In this document: piece by piece, positions 12,301 through 24,773 of the stretch
Layout of the letters: each line of letters begins with the position of its first letter
How positions within the stretch are numbered: position 1 is the first letter of the stretch
Assembly (NCBI GenBank): GCA_022747635.1
Contig: JAKTNV010000024.1
Location: 5,446,665 to 5,510,664 of the forward strand
Direction of reading: 5' to 3'
Length of the DNA: 64,000 nucleotides
From: Hetaerina americana
Taxonomy: Eukaryota > Arthropoda > Insecta > Odonata > Calopterygidae
The notes under the pieces: model-generated
Databases searched by the model: none
Seen by the model: only the letters and a program-made list of their open reading frames with translations
Told to the model about the DNA's origin: nothing
Position numbers and translations under genes: made by a program

Positions 12301-14984
12301 CAATTGTAACGTTTAATATGCTGTCTAATGTTTCCTCCGTCATTTGATACTGATATTATTAATATTTTAACCTGCGAACATTTCATTGATATTATTTCCT
12401 AGATTAACTTTAAACTCATTTAATTTAGCTTTTTGAATATTTATCTTTAAAAGAGCCGAAAAGGGGAAACTTAATCATGTGGTCACGGGTAAGTTACCTA
12501 ATTGATTGCATGTCACAATTATTTTATTTGATGTTTCAACGTTTTAGGCAGGTTTTGAATGGACGCAAACTCGACACTCTTGTACATTTCGTAGCCTCAC
12601 ACTCTGGCTATATTACTTTCAATGTTTTAATCTAAAAACCTATTTGAATGAAATTCATCGCGTCTGATTGGTTTGAAAATCTTTGTAAAAGTTACATTTT
12701 TCGTTGCTAAGATTGAGGAATGTTTTAAAATGACGAAGTTGCTATCAGAATTTGATTTCATGTAATGCATATGACTAGAAGTTGCCTTTTAGGTTTTTTA
12801 AGTCGACCATTGTTCCAGCATGGTATAGAGTCCACTTAATTTTTTTCTTGCGTACATATTCGATTCTCCTGGCTGCCTCCCATATGCTTGTGTATTTAAT
12901 TGCTTGCTTCATGTACTCCTCCTCCTTCACCTCTTACCTTTTATTATCCCTTATCTGTCATCCCTGTGTTATTCTTGAATCAGTTTCTATCCTTTAGGGT
13001 GGTTATTCAACGTTATTTCTGTGCCTCAAGACTCTCTGTAGAAAAGACACGGTAAACCGGCTTGATTAAATACTTCGTTCATTTGCATAACATATCCTGC
13101 GCCTCGTGGCTTATTCTCCCACTCCTATTCTTTTCTTCACGTTGTCTTTTGCATTTATCTTTTTTTCTTCGGAAAATCGGACCTGCATACTTCATATACA
13201 TGTTGGTAAGAAGTTTTTTTACGAATTGCATGTTAGTATGTTGGTTGGTTGTTAGTCGTGAGAATCCCTTTGGGCTGGATAATTTAAGAAAGATTTTCCT
13301 GGTAAACTCGACGGCCCATACCACAGGCCTATAGAGGGTATTATGTTTTATTTAGGTTTTAATGTAATGCCATTTTTTTAATGCGCCAACGGCATGGTTT
13401 CCCTTATACCGTAAACTTGGTTCAGAGAAAACGTTAACGCGACAGCACGGCGATCGTTCCCCGGGAGAGTTGTAATGTCGGTGTACGTTTGCGGGGAAAC
13501 AGGGCCGTAAAGAGTCTGGGGTGAGAGGGTGAAAAGAGAAAAATTCGCGGAGGGTAACATTTAATACTCTTAATTACAAGCAAAGCCGAAAATAATGAAC
13601 TTTTTTCCGCGCCGGATATTCCAGAGCTCCATTTGTAGTTACCCAAACTCTTTTCTCTCTCGCCCGGAGTTTCAAACACGCCGACCCTGAGTAATCTTTC
13701 CCTTTATTTTTTGATCGGTTTAGGAAGACGTAAGAGAGGGCAAACGAGACCAATGCTTGAAACGGAGAGACTGCTGCAAGGATTACGGTCTTTTTCCTCC
13801 TCCTCCTCGGAGAATATAATGAAAAATAAAACGGAGGCATTGAAGTGAGATTCCCTTCTTGAAAATGGTGGAGACGCGAGCGTTCCCGTCAGGACAGAAC
13901 GGTGTTCCCTCCCCCACCCTGATCTTTTAGTTGGCGGCGGAGAAAAGCAACCCTGGGGAACATTGCACTCTCTTCCACCCTCCCGCCTCCCGGCATGTCC
14001 CTACTCGTGCCATTTGGGGAATTGGATTAGACGTAGGTGCTCGTCTGGAGAGGAAACGGAGCATGCCCGGATTTAAACGAGGGATTATTGCGACATTAGC
14101 GGTCCTTCCCGCAGAAATAGCGTATAAAACTTGGCTTTTTCCATAGTGTCCTCCACGCGGTCGGTGCCTCTTTGACCCTACGTCGTAGGACACCCGGATG
14201 TCTGTTTTCACATGTTCAAATTGGGATTAAAATAAGCACGAATGGTATGGTTTCCGTTGAACTAATCTGTACCTGGAATTTTTAAGTTATTTTTCAGCCC
14301 AGTAGAATTTGTGTGAATATTCACACTGTGATTCATTCTTCAAGGAGCAACTTATGGCACACATAAAAACGAGCGGCAATGAAGGGACTAGGATAAAGAG
14401 AATAAATCTGTAAAACATGCTACGAAGCAAATTATGAACTGCTAACCAATTGTGACGATGAATCTGTTGTTACAAATTTTAACCGTAAATATTGATCTCA
14501 TAGTACAATTGTATGGTTTCAGTTTGCTTAAATTATAAGCGTAAGGGTGACACTGTTTAGTCCTGAATTATTAAGAATATGATTTGATGAATTAGGATAA
14601 ATACTATTCAATTATTGTTTAAATTTGATGCTGACCTTCAACCTGGTTATTCTTAAAATATGATAATTAAATGTTCGCATACAGTTTCAAGAGCTAAATG
14701 CTTAATTCCATTTACATTGTGTGGCTGCGTTGCATCACCGAAGTCATCAAATGACACCATGGAATTCACACCTGGATTGAATTCAAGACTGAGTTAATTT
14801 TCGTTAACCATGGAATAAGTTAATTTTAAAGGTTTAGCTGGTAGCGTAAAATATTAGTCTTGTAATAATATTGGAGAATACTTCACTATCAAAAATTTAA
14901 TTCGCAGTAGGCACTAAATTGTACTTATTGGTGCGTAGGTAATGGGTAATTTTAGTTGTTACGAAGAGTAGTCGCCGTGGTTAC
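9303..14984. other. Non-coding AT-rich spacer
   Basis: About 5.7 kb with no recognised coding, RNA or mobile feature. Open frames are at most about 95 codons and lack domains. A slightly GC-richer patch lies at 13.4-14.2 kb. Confidence 0.5.
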
Positions 14985-16000
14985 TTGCACCTGTTCATAA
15001 ATGAGGTTATCTGTGGGATGTTTAAATCGGTAAGAGTGGTGGATAAACGCAACCGAAACTTTCCCACTCATTCGTTAATGGGAATATCCCAAAACAAGAG
15101 CCCGCAGCTCAGCGTTCGTCGCGGTGAATGGATTTCGTCATGCGCTCTAAACTTTCTCCATTCGACACCCGAGAGAGGAGGAGTGTGCGCAATGCCCCCA
15201 AAAGATATCCCGGTGTTTCCGACGGGCGTCGAAGCCTGCCTACACGGCCCACCTGCCTGGTTTATCACTCCCGGGTGACATAAATACTCAGCAAATCCTC
15301 CGGTCCCAAAACTTTCTGCTCGGCGAGCCCCTCACCGTCCAGCCGGGGTGGACGGAGAGCAGGGAAATGGCCCCAACACCTGGCGCATCACGGTTCCCAC
15401 GTGCGAATATCCCGCCCCCTGCCATTTATTTCCCGTCCCCCTACCCCTCCTCCCCTCCCGGAATTCCCAATTCCCCGTGCCTCGGCGGTGGGAGGATCCA
15501 GACCTACGCGCCGGTCTGGGATCCTTTCCATCCCCCCACCTCTCCCGGCGGTCCCCGTGCCCGAAGCCCTGGGGGATCCCCCCTCACCCCAAACTATTTC
15601 AACCGCCGCGTTTCTCCTCCTCCGTCCATAGACCGACTGTGATCGATTCCCCCCTCACCTCCCCATTAATGAATCCCTCGAAATCGGCACGCGTAGTAAC
15701 CTCCTCCCTGACGCCCGCCCACGCAACCCGCTCTTCTTATCGCCAATCCTCCCCCACCCCCTCATTCCACTGGTGTCTCTAATGCGCCCCGCCGTCGCTG
15801 CACCTGTGCCCACCCCCACGTAATGGATTGAAAGCCGCGGTGTTGTTGGAGGCCCGGATTCCCTCCAAGAGCCCCCTTACCCGTTCTTTTTCGCCTCTTC
15901 CTCTTGTTCCTTTGCTCTCTTCCCCTTCCCACTTCCGCGCTACGTCTTGCGCCTTGCGTAAGCGAGTTTCGCCAATGTTTACTGGGATTCAATGAATTTA
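14985..16000. other. GC-richer spacer with a pyrimidine-rich tract
   Basis: From about 15050 the sequence is richer in GC and CpG. From about 15400 to 15930 the plus strand is strongly C-rich, with many CCCC and CCTCC runs. Three overlapping Pro/Ser-rich open frames here (up to 144 codons) result from composition. A promoter or CpG island is possible but unsupported by any adjoining exon. Confidence 0.4.
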
Positions 16001-19000
16001 GACCGACTTCGTATTGTTATAGTCCGGGGCTCGTTCCAACATTCCGTTAGAAAAAACTCTTCAACTCTCCAACGATCAAACAGTACGTTGCCAAAATCGT
16101 TGACAACGTATTGTAATTTAGTTTTCGAAACCCCTTAAGCTGCGTACAGGTAAATAGCTGCTTCCATACGTTTTGTATTCCTTCTCCCTCCGAATTTTTT
16201 TTGGGATATTCGTGTGCAAAAATTGATATTATGTCTCCGGTACAACGCTTCCTGGAGCCAGCAGCTCTCATTTCATCCGACCATCGTTGTGATTTTAATT
16301 ACAGGGTGTTTGGGAGACTGGAAAATTTATTTTATTTGTGGATTTGATATATTGTGCCATTTTGTTCAGCATTTTATTTGTGAAATTGACGTCTTTAGGG
16401 TAAAATACCCAATGAACAAGTAATAGGCTTTCTTAATAGCAGGAATATAATTCCTATGTATTCATTAGAATAAAAATATATGCATTACATCATATTCGAC
16501 CAAGTAAGCGTCAGTCAGACATTCCGGGCCATATGCCAATATCGCATTTAAGATGCTTAAAATTTTTAAAATACTCGTACTCAAGATGTCTACATATGTA
16601 TAAGAGATTTTTTGGAAGCCTATTTAGTAGCGAATTGGAGCGGATTTTTTCCCTGGAATATCACACAATATCGGTTGAGCCAACTGGCCAAAGGGATGTC
16701 CGAGCCTGGAATCTATTAGAAATATCATCCCGCTAGACTGACACAATGCATATCATTTTGGATATTGTCGGATGCCAAAATTAACCCTGAGAACTATTTC
16801 ACTTCAGAATTTCCGGTTAGAGAGCACTCATAATAACTATCTATTTCATTCTGTAAACAAATCATTGGCCGTGTCAAGGACTCAGACGACAATCAACTTT
16901 CCAAAAATAAATTAATAGCTGTATTTTATAATTGGTGGTGGCTGTACGTCGTAGGTTCATTCAAAAATTAAATAAACATCCGTCAAATGAGGTTATTCCC
17001 TACCGGATATAGCCCTGTAATAAATAATTGATAGGTATTGTGGTCATAGCTTTATCGTGGTGGTAGTTTCGCAAAACGACATTCAGTTGGGCGTGGAACC
17101 TTGTAGGCCAGTGCACCGATTCCCTCGAACACCCGATCTCTTCCTCGAAACCTCTCCCCACCCCTCTCCGCCTCCTTACCCCACCCATTTTCCTCCTCCC
17201 CTCCTCTCCCGCGTGTCGTGTGTGAGCGAGTGGCGCTGATCTTTCGAGGGGATGGGGGCCAGAAGGAAATAGAGAGGGAGAGAGATAGAGGGAGAGGAAA
17301 AAACGAATCGCCATTATTCTCTCCCAGTAAATCTTCGTCCTCACCCCCTCCACTCCCCCTCACCTCACGCTCTCCTCCCCGCACATGGGGAGGCCCTCGA
17401 TCCTATTTTTTTCACTAAATCTCGTTCGCCACTTAGAAGATAATAGTTAAAGGGGAGAGATATTGTGCCGGGAGTTGACGTAAATCCCTCCTCTTCCTCC
17501 CCCGCCTCTTTTCGCCTCCCTTCCTCTCTCTCCCCCTCTCTCTCTTTCCTTCTCTCTCTCTCTTGCTCCCTCTCTCATTTTTCCACCCGGATTTTAGATC
17601 CCCGGAATGGCGAGGGGAGTAAGGGTGCTTGCTTGGCCGCGCGCCTAAATTGGGATTTAAAGGAATCGGTAGCGGCACTCTCCTTATCGCCGGACGCCTT
17701 CGTGTTCTCACCGGTGAGCAACCGGGGCGACTCGATACGGATGGTACAGATCCACCCCCGTTGGGGGTGGAGCGGATCCCATAACTTCTCTTATTCTCTC
17801 CGTTAACCGTCACGTTTCTTGTGCCTCGCTTTCTTTCCTCGTGGGTCGCGTGAAGGAATGTATGCATTCCCGTAATCTCGAATTTGAGTTTAAAATGTAA
17901 ACGAGTTATATTTCGGGAGAAAAAAGTTAATCTTTCAAGATGGCCCTTACGTTCCCTGATCTACCGTTCCAAGAATATTGGTTTCTGTCTACCAGGAGCC
18001 CATTAAGTGAATCATGGACCGAGTGGCCCTGTTTTTCTCCTTACATGCTGTCGTCATTTTGCCGTACGAGTGGTTTATGCGAGACTGGGATTTATTAAAG
18101 CCTGTGCTTTCTTTTTCATTCACTAAGTTCGGTCTTTCGGGCCGCCATATCTATAATTGAATTCAGACTGGAAATTGGGACCGCGTACCTATGAAATACT
18201 CAAGAATTACTTGAAAATTGAAATGAATTATGTACGAGGTTCTCTCAAACGATCCTTGGCACATTAAAGGGTGAGACAAGAAGCGAATACTAAATTATGT
18301 GCTTCTCGAGAAAATAAGTTTAATATCTAGTTCCAAAAACTTTTGTTCCCTTCCATTAGTGAAGAATACCAAAAACGCCAGAAATATGTAAAATAAAGGT
18401 CCATCTGTATGTAATTATGCGTATTGGAAGTAGGTATGAAGAATTTTCGTTCTAATGCCAATCAGTAGTGATGCTTGAAATGAGATGCTCTGAAAACAAA
18501 TGTTTGAAAAGGTGGTGCCTATTTCAGAGCGTTTCATTTACGCATGCACGCAATCGAAATTCCTAATGAAGGCAAATTAATTAAAGTCAAACCACAGCGA
18601 AACACACTTTGCTCATGGATTCAGTTAATATTCGGACAAAATCTCTTTTGAGTGCTTAGTAATTACACCCATCCAATTTACAGCTAATATAAGTTTATTA
18701 ATATGTGCGCAGTCATCGCAGATACTATTTGTTAGTATGTTTTGCGAACAATTATACAAATACAGGTATGTCTCATTAAAGTTTCTTGATAACTCAGGTG
18801 GTAAATTCTATGCAAATAATGTTTTCATTTGTTTTAAAAACTTTGTCAACATTTCCAAAGTCCGTAGATATTTTTGGTGCTGTGTTTATTGTAGACCATG
18901 TATTTGCTGATGTTATTGTTCCCATAGATAACTCTGGTAATTCTCGACTTACAGTTGAGTGATTCATTTAACTCATAGTATTGTCGGCCAAATCGTCCAG

Positions 19001-21644
19001 ATTTAGACTCTCTATTTCCAATCTCTTTTGCCCAGAGATCCGCGAAAATCGTTTTCCATTATTCCGTATTTACACACTAGTCCCGTTTTTCCTTGTATCT
19101 ACCACGTCCGAATGGCTAAAAACTAAATTAATGTCAACACGGTAGCCAAAACAAACATGGCAAAACCAATTCGTATAGCTCCGTCTGCACGCTTGGTTCC
19201 CGTACTCCCAGCCCGAGGCTTAAATTATCGTCGTCGTTCCCGTTCGTGCGAGGCACATTTGGGAGGAATTACGAAACAGAATCGTCGCCACGACCGCGGT
19301 GACAATTTTCCCTAGAACGTATACTGTTGTCGTGATATTAGATAAAATGATAACTCCTAATAGCCGAGAACATATTTTGTTACAAGTTAGAAGCAACTTA
19401 ACTCTATTAATTCGCTGAAGCCGGACGGTAGTCTTGCTAGGGAGCCGACTAGGCCAAGGTGAAGGAAATCCGTCCGTCTCGCTGGTGGCCTTGCCTTGTT
19501 AACCGTTTGACGGGTCCAAAGGTAGAGGTATCCGGCGAGATTAGATCGGGAGGGTGGTTGACTATCCTTTTTGGCCTGAAGAATGGTTGACTAGGGGCAT
19601 ATGTTCATCGACGTTAGTCCCTGTGGTTTACCCGCCGTTTCCTCGTAGCAGTACGGGCAGCAATCGGATTCATAGGCCTGAATTTTAACATGCCTCATAC
19701 CCGATCCGACGATTCGTCCCTATGAGAATTGTATCAAATCCAGACGGATAGATTCAGATTTATTGGACACCAGAAGAAGAAATCGTGTGCCGCAAAAGCA
19801 ATCATGAGATCCCGCATCCTCCTGGGCAAGTGTGGTACACTTCACATCACCAATCCATCTCTCTTTTGAATGAATTTCCATGTGAATTAATGTGAACCAG
19901 CTGTAAAGAAGTCCTTAGTTGTTGGTCACATTTTGCCCCCAGTCCTTTCTCCCTTCGTGATACCTGTCAGTTGTCACTGCCTGATTTCATGGAGGCCTAG
20001 CCTCTGTTGTGAGATTGGTGACAAACTAAACCTCAAGATATAATATATGTTACCATTTGTCATTTTACCAGTTAACTTGCGTAAATGAATTAATTTGATG
20101 TTCCATTTTAAATGTGTCATTGGGCACCACGGATCGTAATATAACGTTGTAATATATTCAGTGAACAAACAGAACCAAGTTTAGTACATTCCCGTTCTTC
20201 AAGTTTTCTACCTAATCCCGCCAGTCTTGTATAATTATTCCTTAGACTATTGTACATAATTTTGTGTTGTAAGAATTCGCCTCCAATTTTAGGGCGTTCA
20301 GAGTTCAAAACCTACCATTTTCCCCAAAACGGTCTACCGGTTTCGCGAACCTTATCGTCGTTGAGGTTGAGGTTATGGCAATGGTTATTTCAGTGCAGGT
20401 GTAGGTGCCTTTCAGCTTTAGTCGTTAAACATGTACCTGGTCGCTGTAGTAATTGAGAAATAAAATTCAACGACTGGTTCAAAGTAAAATAAATGCTGAT
20501 CTCATTTCTTAGGGTTTTTTCCAAAAGCCTCGGGGGTGTTCTTGCACACCGTAACTTGGGGTGTTTTATCGCCTCCTGAAAATAAAAAAACAACGTGGAT
20601 ATCAGGAATTACCACGGTAATTCCGTTTCGACGCTGTCAAGAGCACCCTCATTTAATTTTGTTGCCAAATGTGGTCGATTTCGTTACATTTTTAAAGCCC
20701 CCGCTGGGAGCATCCGCTATTCCATAAAACCAGCAGAAAATTGCCCGTTTCAAAAACCGTAATATCCGGTTTAGGTGAAATAGGTCGGCAGTTGAATATG
20801 AATTTCTTTTTTTTTTTAAAAAAAAGACCGTCGGGATGAGATGAAATAGAGTTTTGGGGCGAGAGAGGGTCGTCTGCTGTCCAGATTACGCGATGGTGGC
20901 GGGAAGTCAAAAGGAAAGTTATGCCTTTCATCGCCCCTCGAGCGAACAATGAGAAATTGTTGCCGAGAATCGACGGAGTTGGGAGGGGATCGTCGCAGTT
21001 TAGTTTCTTTGTTTCGGTTTATCGTGGGCTTTCGCGGGTGTTGTTCTCTTTTGTATGCTGCGGTAGAGAATGATCCTTAAAACACCGCGGGTCGTTTACC
21101 ACCTGGTGTTCATGAATTTGGTGGGCTGCCGATGCAGTGTTTCGAGGTGGAGTCGGGTCTCTCGGCCCTTAAAGCTACTGCCCATTGACCTCCTATGCCT
21201 CGCTACTGCGACGAAGCCGTGGCATTTGCATCAAACACCAGGGATTGAATATTTCACCATTTTTAAAGTGAGCCAAACCATTCTCCCTCCATTAATCGCG
21301 CGATGTAGATGTCCTCCCAGACTCATTTTACGTTCGCGCGACGAGACTCAATTTTTCGAGGGCCGTAATGCCGCTCGTCAACTCGAACGAAGCTGGCGAG
21401 GCCTCACCGTCGCCCGGTTTATTTTATTATTTGTTATGGGGCTCATGTTTTCATCCTAAACCTGGTTACAAGCGCAGCCCCCCCCTCCCCCCCCGGCGTA
21501 AGCTTTGAGATCTATGGTTTCCAGTGCGTGGTCTCGCGAAGTGTGTCACCGTGTGTACTTTATCCCGCGGCTTTCGTTGTTGAAATCAAATCAAGAATCA
21601 CATTGGTCTCTTGAACCTACGCCCGGGGGGGCTGAATATTTTTG
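16001..21644. other. Non-coding spacer with a pyrimidine-rich tract
   Basis: No gene is recognised. At 17100-17600 the plus strand is C+T-rich, broken by a purine stretch at about 17265-17305 (GA-rich). At 20617-20636 there is a small perfect palindrome (GGAATTACC, 2-nt spacer, GGTAATTCC), and about 20807-20825 is a T-run followed by an A-run. The remainder is AT-rich. Confidence 0.45.
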
Positions 21645-21684
21645 AGGTTGCAATAGGGACATTATTTCGTCCCTATTGCAACCT
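21645..21684. repeat. Perfect 16-bp hairpin at the left edge of the Penelope-like element
   Basis: AGGTTGCAATAGGGAC at 21645-21660 is exactly reverse-complementary to 21669-21684, with an 8-nt spacer. It lies about 30 bp upstream of the start of the open Penelope-like frame. It may mark the truncation or insertion junction or be part of the element's 5' sequence. Confidence 0.85.
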
Positions 21685-21712
21685 ATTATTTATGTCGGAA
21701 ATCTTTGTTTGA

Positions 21713-23587
21713 AAAAAATTCATAGATTCCCTTAAGCCACCAGACAACCTTTCCCCCTCTGAGAGACAAGCTCTCAGACGTTTAACGTCAAATAAAGATA
21801 TTATAATCACGACGGCGGACAAAGGGTCATCCGTTGTCGTGCTAAACAAAGTAGACTATAACGCCGAGGCATTGCGCCAATTAAATGACATTTCCTGCTA
21901 TGCCCCCCTGCCCCAAGACCCAAACCCTTCTTATCAAAAGGATATTCTCTCTTTTCTTTCCAATTTCGGTCCCAAAGAAGGTCTCTCCCCCACAGACATA
22001 TCCATTCTTTCACCACCTAATCCTAAGACTCCCCATTTCTATTTGCTACCCAAAATACACAAAACCAATAACCCCGGACGCCCTATTGTCTCCAGCATCA
22101 ACTCACCCACAGAACGAATCTCCGCATTAATAGACCACCACCTTCAACCGATAGCCACTTCACTCCCTTCTTACATTAAAGACTCGCACCACTTTCTGGA
22201 ACGTCTACACTCAATCCCAATTCCGCACAACACAACCATTCTCATGGCCACGATAGACGTCACATCTCTGTACACCTCCATTCCCCACAAAGAAGGCTTA
22301 GAAGCCATGAAACATTACCTCTCCCTACGATCCACACCACACACCCCATCCACAGATTTCCTCCTCGAATTAAGCCAAATCGTTCTTACCAAAAATGCTT
22401 TTCAATTCAATGACAAAATATATTTACAAATAAAAGGCACTGCAATGGGCACGCGTATGGCTCCTGCATACGCCAATCTTTTTATGGGTAAACTAGAACA
22501 CGACTTTCTGCAACAACAAACCCTAAAACCACTTTTCTGGGCCCGCTATATCGATGATATTTTCCTCCTTTGGTCCCACGGACGCGAAACTTTATCCTCT
22601 TTCATTTCCTCTCTCAACTCCTCCTCCTCAGTATCATTCACTTCTTCTATATCCGACTCGAATATTACCTTCCTAGATATCGATATTCACCTCCAAAACA
22701 ATACGTTTCACACTTCAGTCCACATTAAACCAACCAATAAGCAACAATATCTTCATTTCGACAGCTGCCATCCTCCTCACACAAAGCGCTCCATCCCATT
22801 CTCACTCTCTATCCGTGGCTTCCGTCTCTGCAATAACACTCCCTCCCAACAGAAATACTTGGACCAGCTGCATGAATCCCTCAGAAAATGTGGGTACCCC
22901 GAAAAACTGCTAAACAGTAAAATCCTCAAACCGTCAACACAATACACTCCCCTCCCCAAACCAAACCGCCCAAAATGCCCTAATCTTATCACCACTTTCT
23001 TCCCCGGAACACACAAAATTAAACATCTAATCCGTGACCTCTTCCCAATTATCAATAACACTCAGTCCACATCACTTTTGTTCCCACACTGTCCCTCTGT
23101 TTCATTTAAACGCCCGTCGAACCTGCGAGACATCTTTAAGTCCGCAAATCCAACTTCAAGCACCCCCGTCTCTCCCCCGCCCCTATCCGCACCATGCAAC
23201 CGCCCACGCTGCAAATGCTGTCATCTTTTAAGACCCTCCCCCTCACTCAGTACCAACTCCCAACCACTCGCCACCTGTACCTCAAAAAATATTATATATC
23301 GCCTCTCCTGTAACTTCTGCCCTGCCTTCTACGTGGGCGAATGCACGACCGCACTTTCCCTCCGCATGAATAACCACCGATATTCCACCAAATCTCCCAC
23401 CTTTCTTAATTACCCCATCCCTACTCACACCGCTTCCCACAACCAATCTTTTGACGACTGCTTCTCTGTTTCGGTTATTGAAATCCTTCCCAAATCTGCG
23501 AGTATAATAGAAGTGAGAACCCGCGAGATGGCGCATATCTGGGTGGCCCAATCATTCAAACCGCCCGGGCTGAACCAAGCCCACTGA
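21713..23587 (+). CDS. Penelope-like reverse transcriptase with GIY-YIG endonuclease (N-terminally truncated)
   Basis: The frame is open from after a stop at 21710 to TGA at 23585-23587. It has no ATG at its head; GTG at 21839 is used here only for numbering (582 residues). Before it lies the conserved PLE motif TTADKGSSVVV. RT motifs follow in order: KIHKTNNPGRPIVSS (about 75-90), ATIDVTSLYTS with catalytic Asp about 140, KGTAMGTRMAPAYANLFMG (about 200-220), YIDD at about 237-240 and TFLDIDI. A Cys-rich stretch, CNRPRCKCC, precedes the endonuclease, which has IYRLSC near 486 and FYVGEC near 497, followed by MNNHR. In PLEs the RT and the GIY-YIG nuclease act together to prime and copy the RNA into the target. 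No internal stop or frameshift is seen, so the copy is young, but PLE ORFs are normally longer and the N-terminus is missing. Confidence 0.92.
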   Translation, partial: KKFIDSLKPPDNLSPSERQALRRLTSNKDIIITTADKGSSVVVLNKVDYNAEALRQLNDISCYAPLPQDPNPSYQKDILSFLSNFGPKEGLSPTDISILSPPNPKTPHFYLLPKIHKTNNPGRPIVSSINSPTERISALIDHHLQPIATSLPSYIKDSHHFLERLHSIPIPHNTTILMATIDVTSLYTSIPHKEGLEAMKHYLSLRSTPHTPSTDFLLELSQIVLTKNAFQFNDKIYLQIKGTAMGTRMAPAYANLFMGKLEHDFLQQQTLKPLFWARYIDDIFLLWSHGRETLSSFISSLNSSSSVSFTSSISDSNITFLDIDIHLQNNTFHTSVHIKPTNKQQYLHFDSCHPPHTKRSIPFSLSIRGFRLCNNTPSQQKYLDQLHESLRKCGYPEKLLNSKILKPSTQYTPLPKPNRPKCPNLITTFFPGTHKIKHLIRDLFPIINNTQSTSLLFPHCPSVSFKRPSNLRDIFKSANPTSSTPVSPPPLSAPCNRPRCKCCHLLRPSPSLSTNSQPLATCTSKNIIYRLSCNFCPAFYVGECTTALSLRMNNHRYSTKSPTFLNYPIPTHTASHNQSFDDCFSVSVIEILPKSASIIEVRTREMAHIWVAQSFKPPGLNQAH

Positions 23588-23711
23588 ATGCATCAATTGG
23601 CTGCCTACATATCCCCCCCACCCCCTTGTTCATTTCCTATTGGTCCCTTTACCTCTCCTTCCCCCACCTCTCCCCCGCACATCCTCTCCGCTCTTCCCCG
23701 AGAACGCCATT

Positions 23712-23742
23712 CTGAAGACGACAGCCGTGCTGTCGAAACGTA
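23712..23742 (+). ncRNA. Hammerhead-ribozyme-like motif
   Basis: The order is CTGAAGA (23712-23718), a 7-bp stem (CGACAGC, 3-nt loop CGT, GCTGTCG), then AAAC and GTA. This resembles the hammerhead core CUGANGA, stem II, GAAA, short stem III, NUH. Hammerhead motifs are known in Penelope-like elements, and this one lies in the PLE 3' region. Two caveats apply. If the G of GAAA is kept unpaired there is one extra C before stem II. Stem I pairing with the flanks is also weak. It may be a degenerate or dimer-dependent ribozyme, or not active. Confidence 0.45.
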
Positions 23743-23811
23743 AAATAACAAATTGTGAGTGTCCTTTCTTTGTGTCTCTATATTCTAAAAATCTACATCT
23801 GTGTTTTTTAT

Positions 23812-23812
23812 A

Positions 23813-23873
<61 letters not shown>
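23812..23873. repeat. (AT)n microsatellite
   Basis: About 60 bp of uninterrupted TA dinucleotides right after the PLE 3' region. Its position could reflect insertion into an AT tract or a microsatellite tail of the element. Confidence 0.95.
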
Positions 23874-23877
<4 letters not shown>

Positions 23878-24689
23878 AAGTTGGATATACGTGCTCATAC
23901 ATATAAATGTTAATGGATTATGGTGATCCTATTGTTATCTGTTATTAAAACAATTTTATTCGTAATATTGTGGTCTTGGAACATGTTCAATTTTTTCAAA
24001 TTTTGATATAATGTTCCCAATAATGATTTTTAAATGACCAATAGCCAGCACAGAAATCCAAAGAATCTACGTTTTATGTGTTATAAAATTTGAATTGAAC
24101 ATAAAACTAAAAATGCAACTTATAAGTAAATCCACGCCCTTTAAATTATGCAAATAAAAATGTTTATAATCACTCATTATCCCTCTTACATACACCTACC
24201 ACCTCAGTTCGAACGCCAGTATATTTTCTTTTAATAGCTTTTATCAGTTTATCAAGTGGTATTCCTTCAGTTCTTAATTTTGTCAAATCTTAGCGCCTGA
24301 ATAAAGTAAACAAAAACAATCAATCATTGTAATTCGCCCAAACAACGCAGTTATGCATTTATATACCAGCTCATAGCATTCACACTGCGCCCGTGGTTGC
24401 CGAAATGTGCAAGTAACAACATTAAAATTCCATTTTAGTTCCTCCCTCTTGCATTTTCCCCACGGCAAACACTCGCACTCTCACTGTACATCGTAATGCT
24501 TCGCGCATCACTCACGTTCTCCTCTGTCTATATTACCACTTATTTTACAAGATTTTTGCAATATACATTTGCACTCGTATATATACATTTGCGACCTATA
24601 TCGTCGTGCCTATTAATTACGGTGGTTTTAACGCCGCATCAGTTTCTCATACACAAAATCAAAACGAGGAATATAAAATTTTAATTTTG

Positions 24690-24690
<1 letters not shown>
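23874..24690. other. AT-rich non-coding spacer
   Basis: No gene or recognised repeat between two (AT)n tracts. Confidence 0.5.

Positions 24691-24770
<80 letters not shown>
24691..24770. repeat. (AT)n microsatellite
   Basis: About 80 bp of uninterrupted TA dinucleotides. Translations of alternating Ile-Tyr across it are artefacts. Confidence 0.95.

Positions 24771-24773
<3 letters not shown>

Larger units (their letters stand above)
21685..23811 (+). mobile_element. Penelope-like retroelement (PLE), 5'-truncated
   Basis: The region contains one long open frame with PLE-type reverse transcriptase and a C-terminal GIY-YIG endonuclease, then about 225 bp of 3' sequence carrying a hammerhead-like motif (23712-23742), then an (AT)n tract. 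The exact ends are uncertain: the left edge is set just after the hairpin, the right edge at the start of the (AT)n run. No long terminal repeat copy or target-site duplication was found. Confidence 0.85.

Noticed and set aside
16304..16330. ACAGGGTGTTTGG phrase resembling a transposon terminus
   Set aside because: No matching inverted end, target duplication or coding remnant was found nearby.
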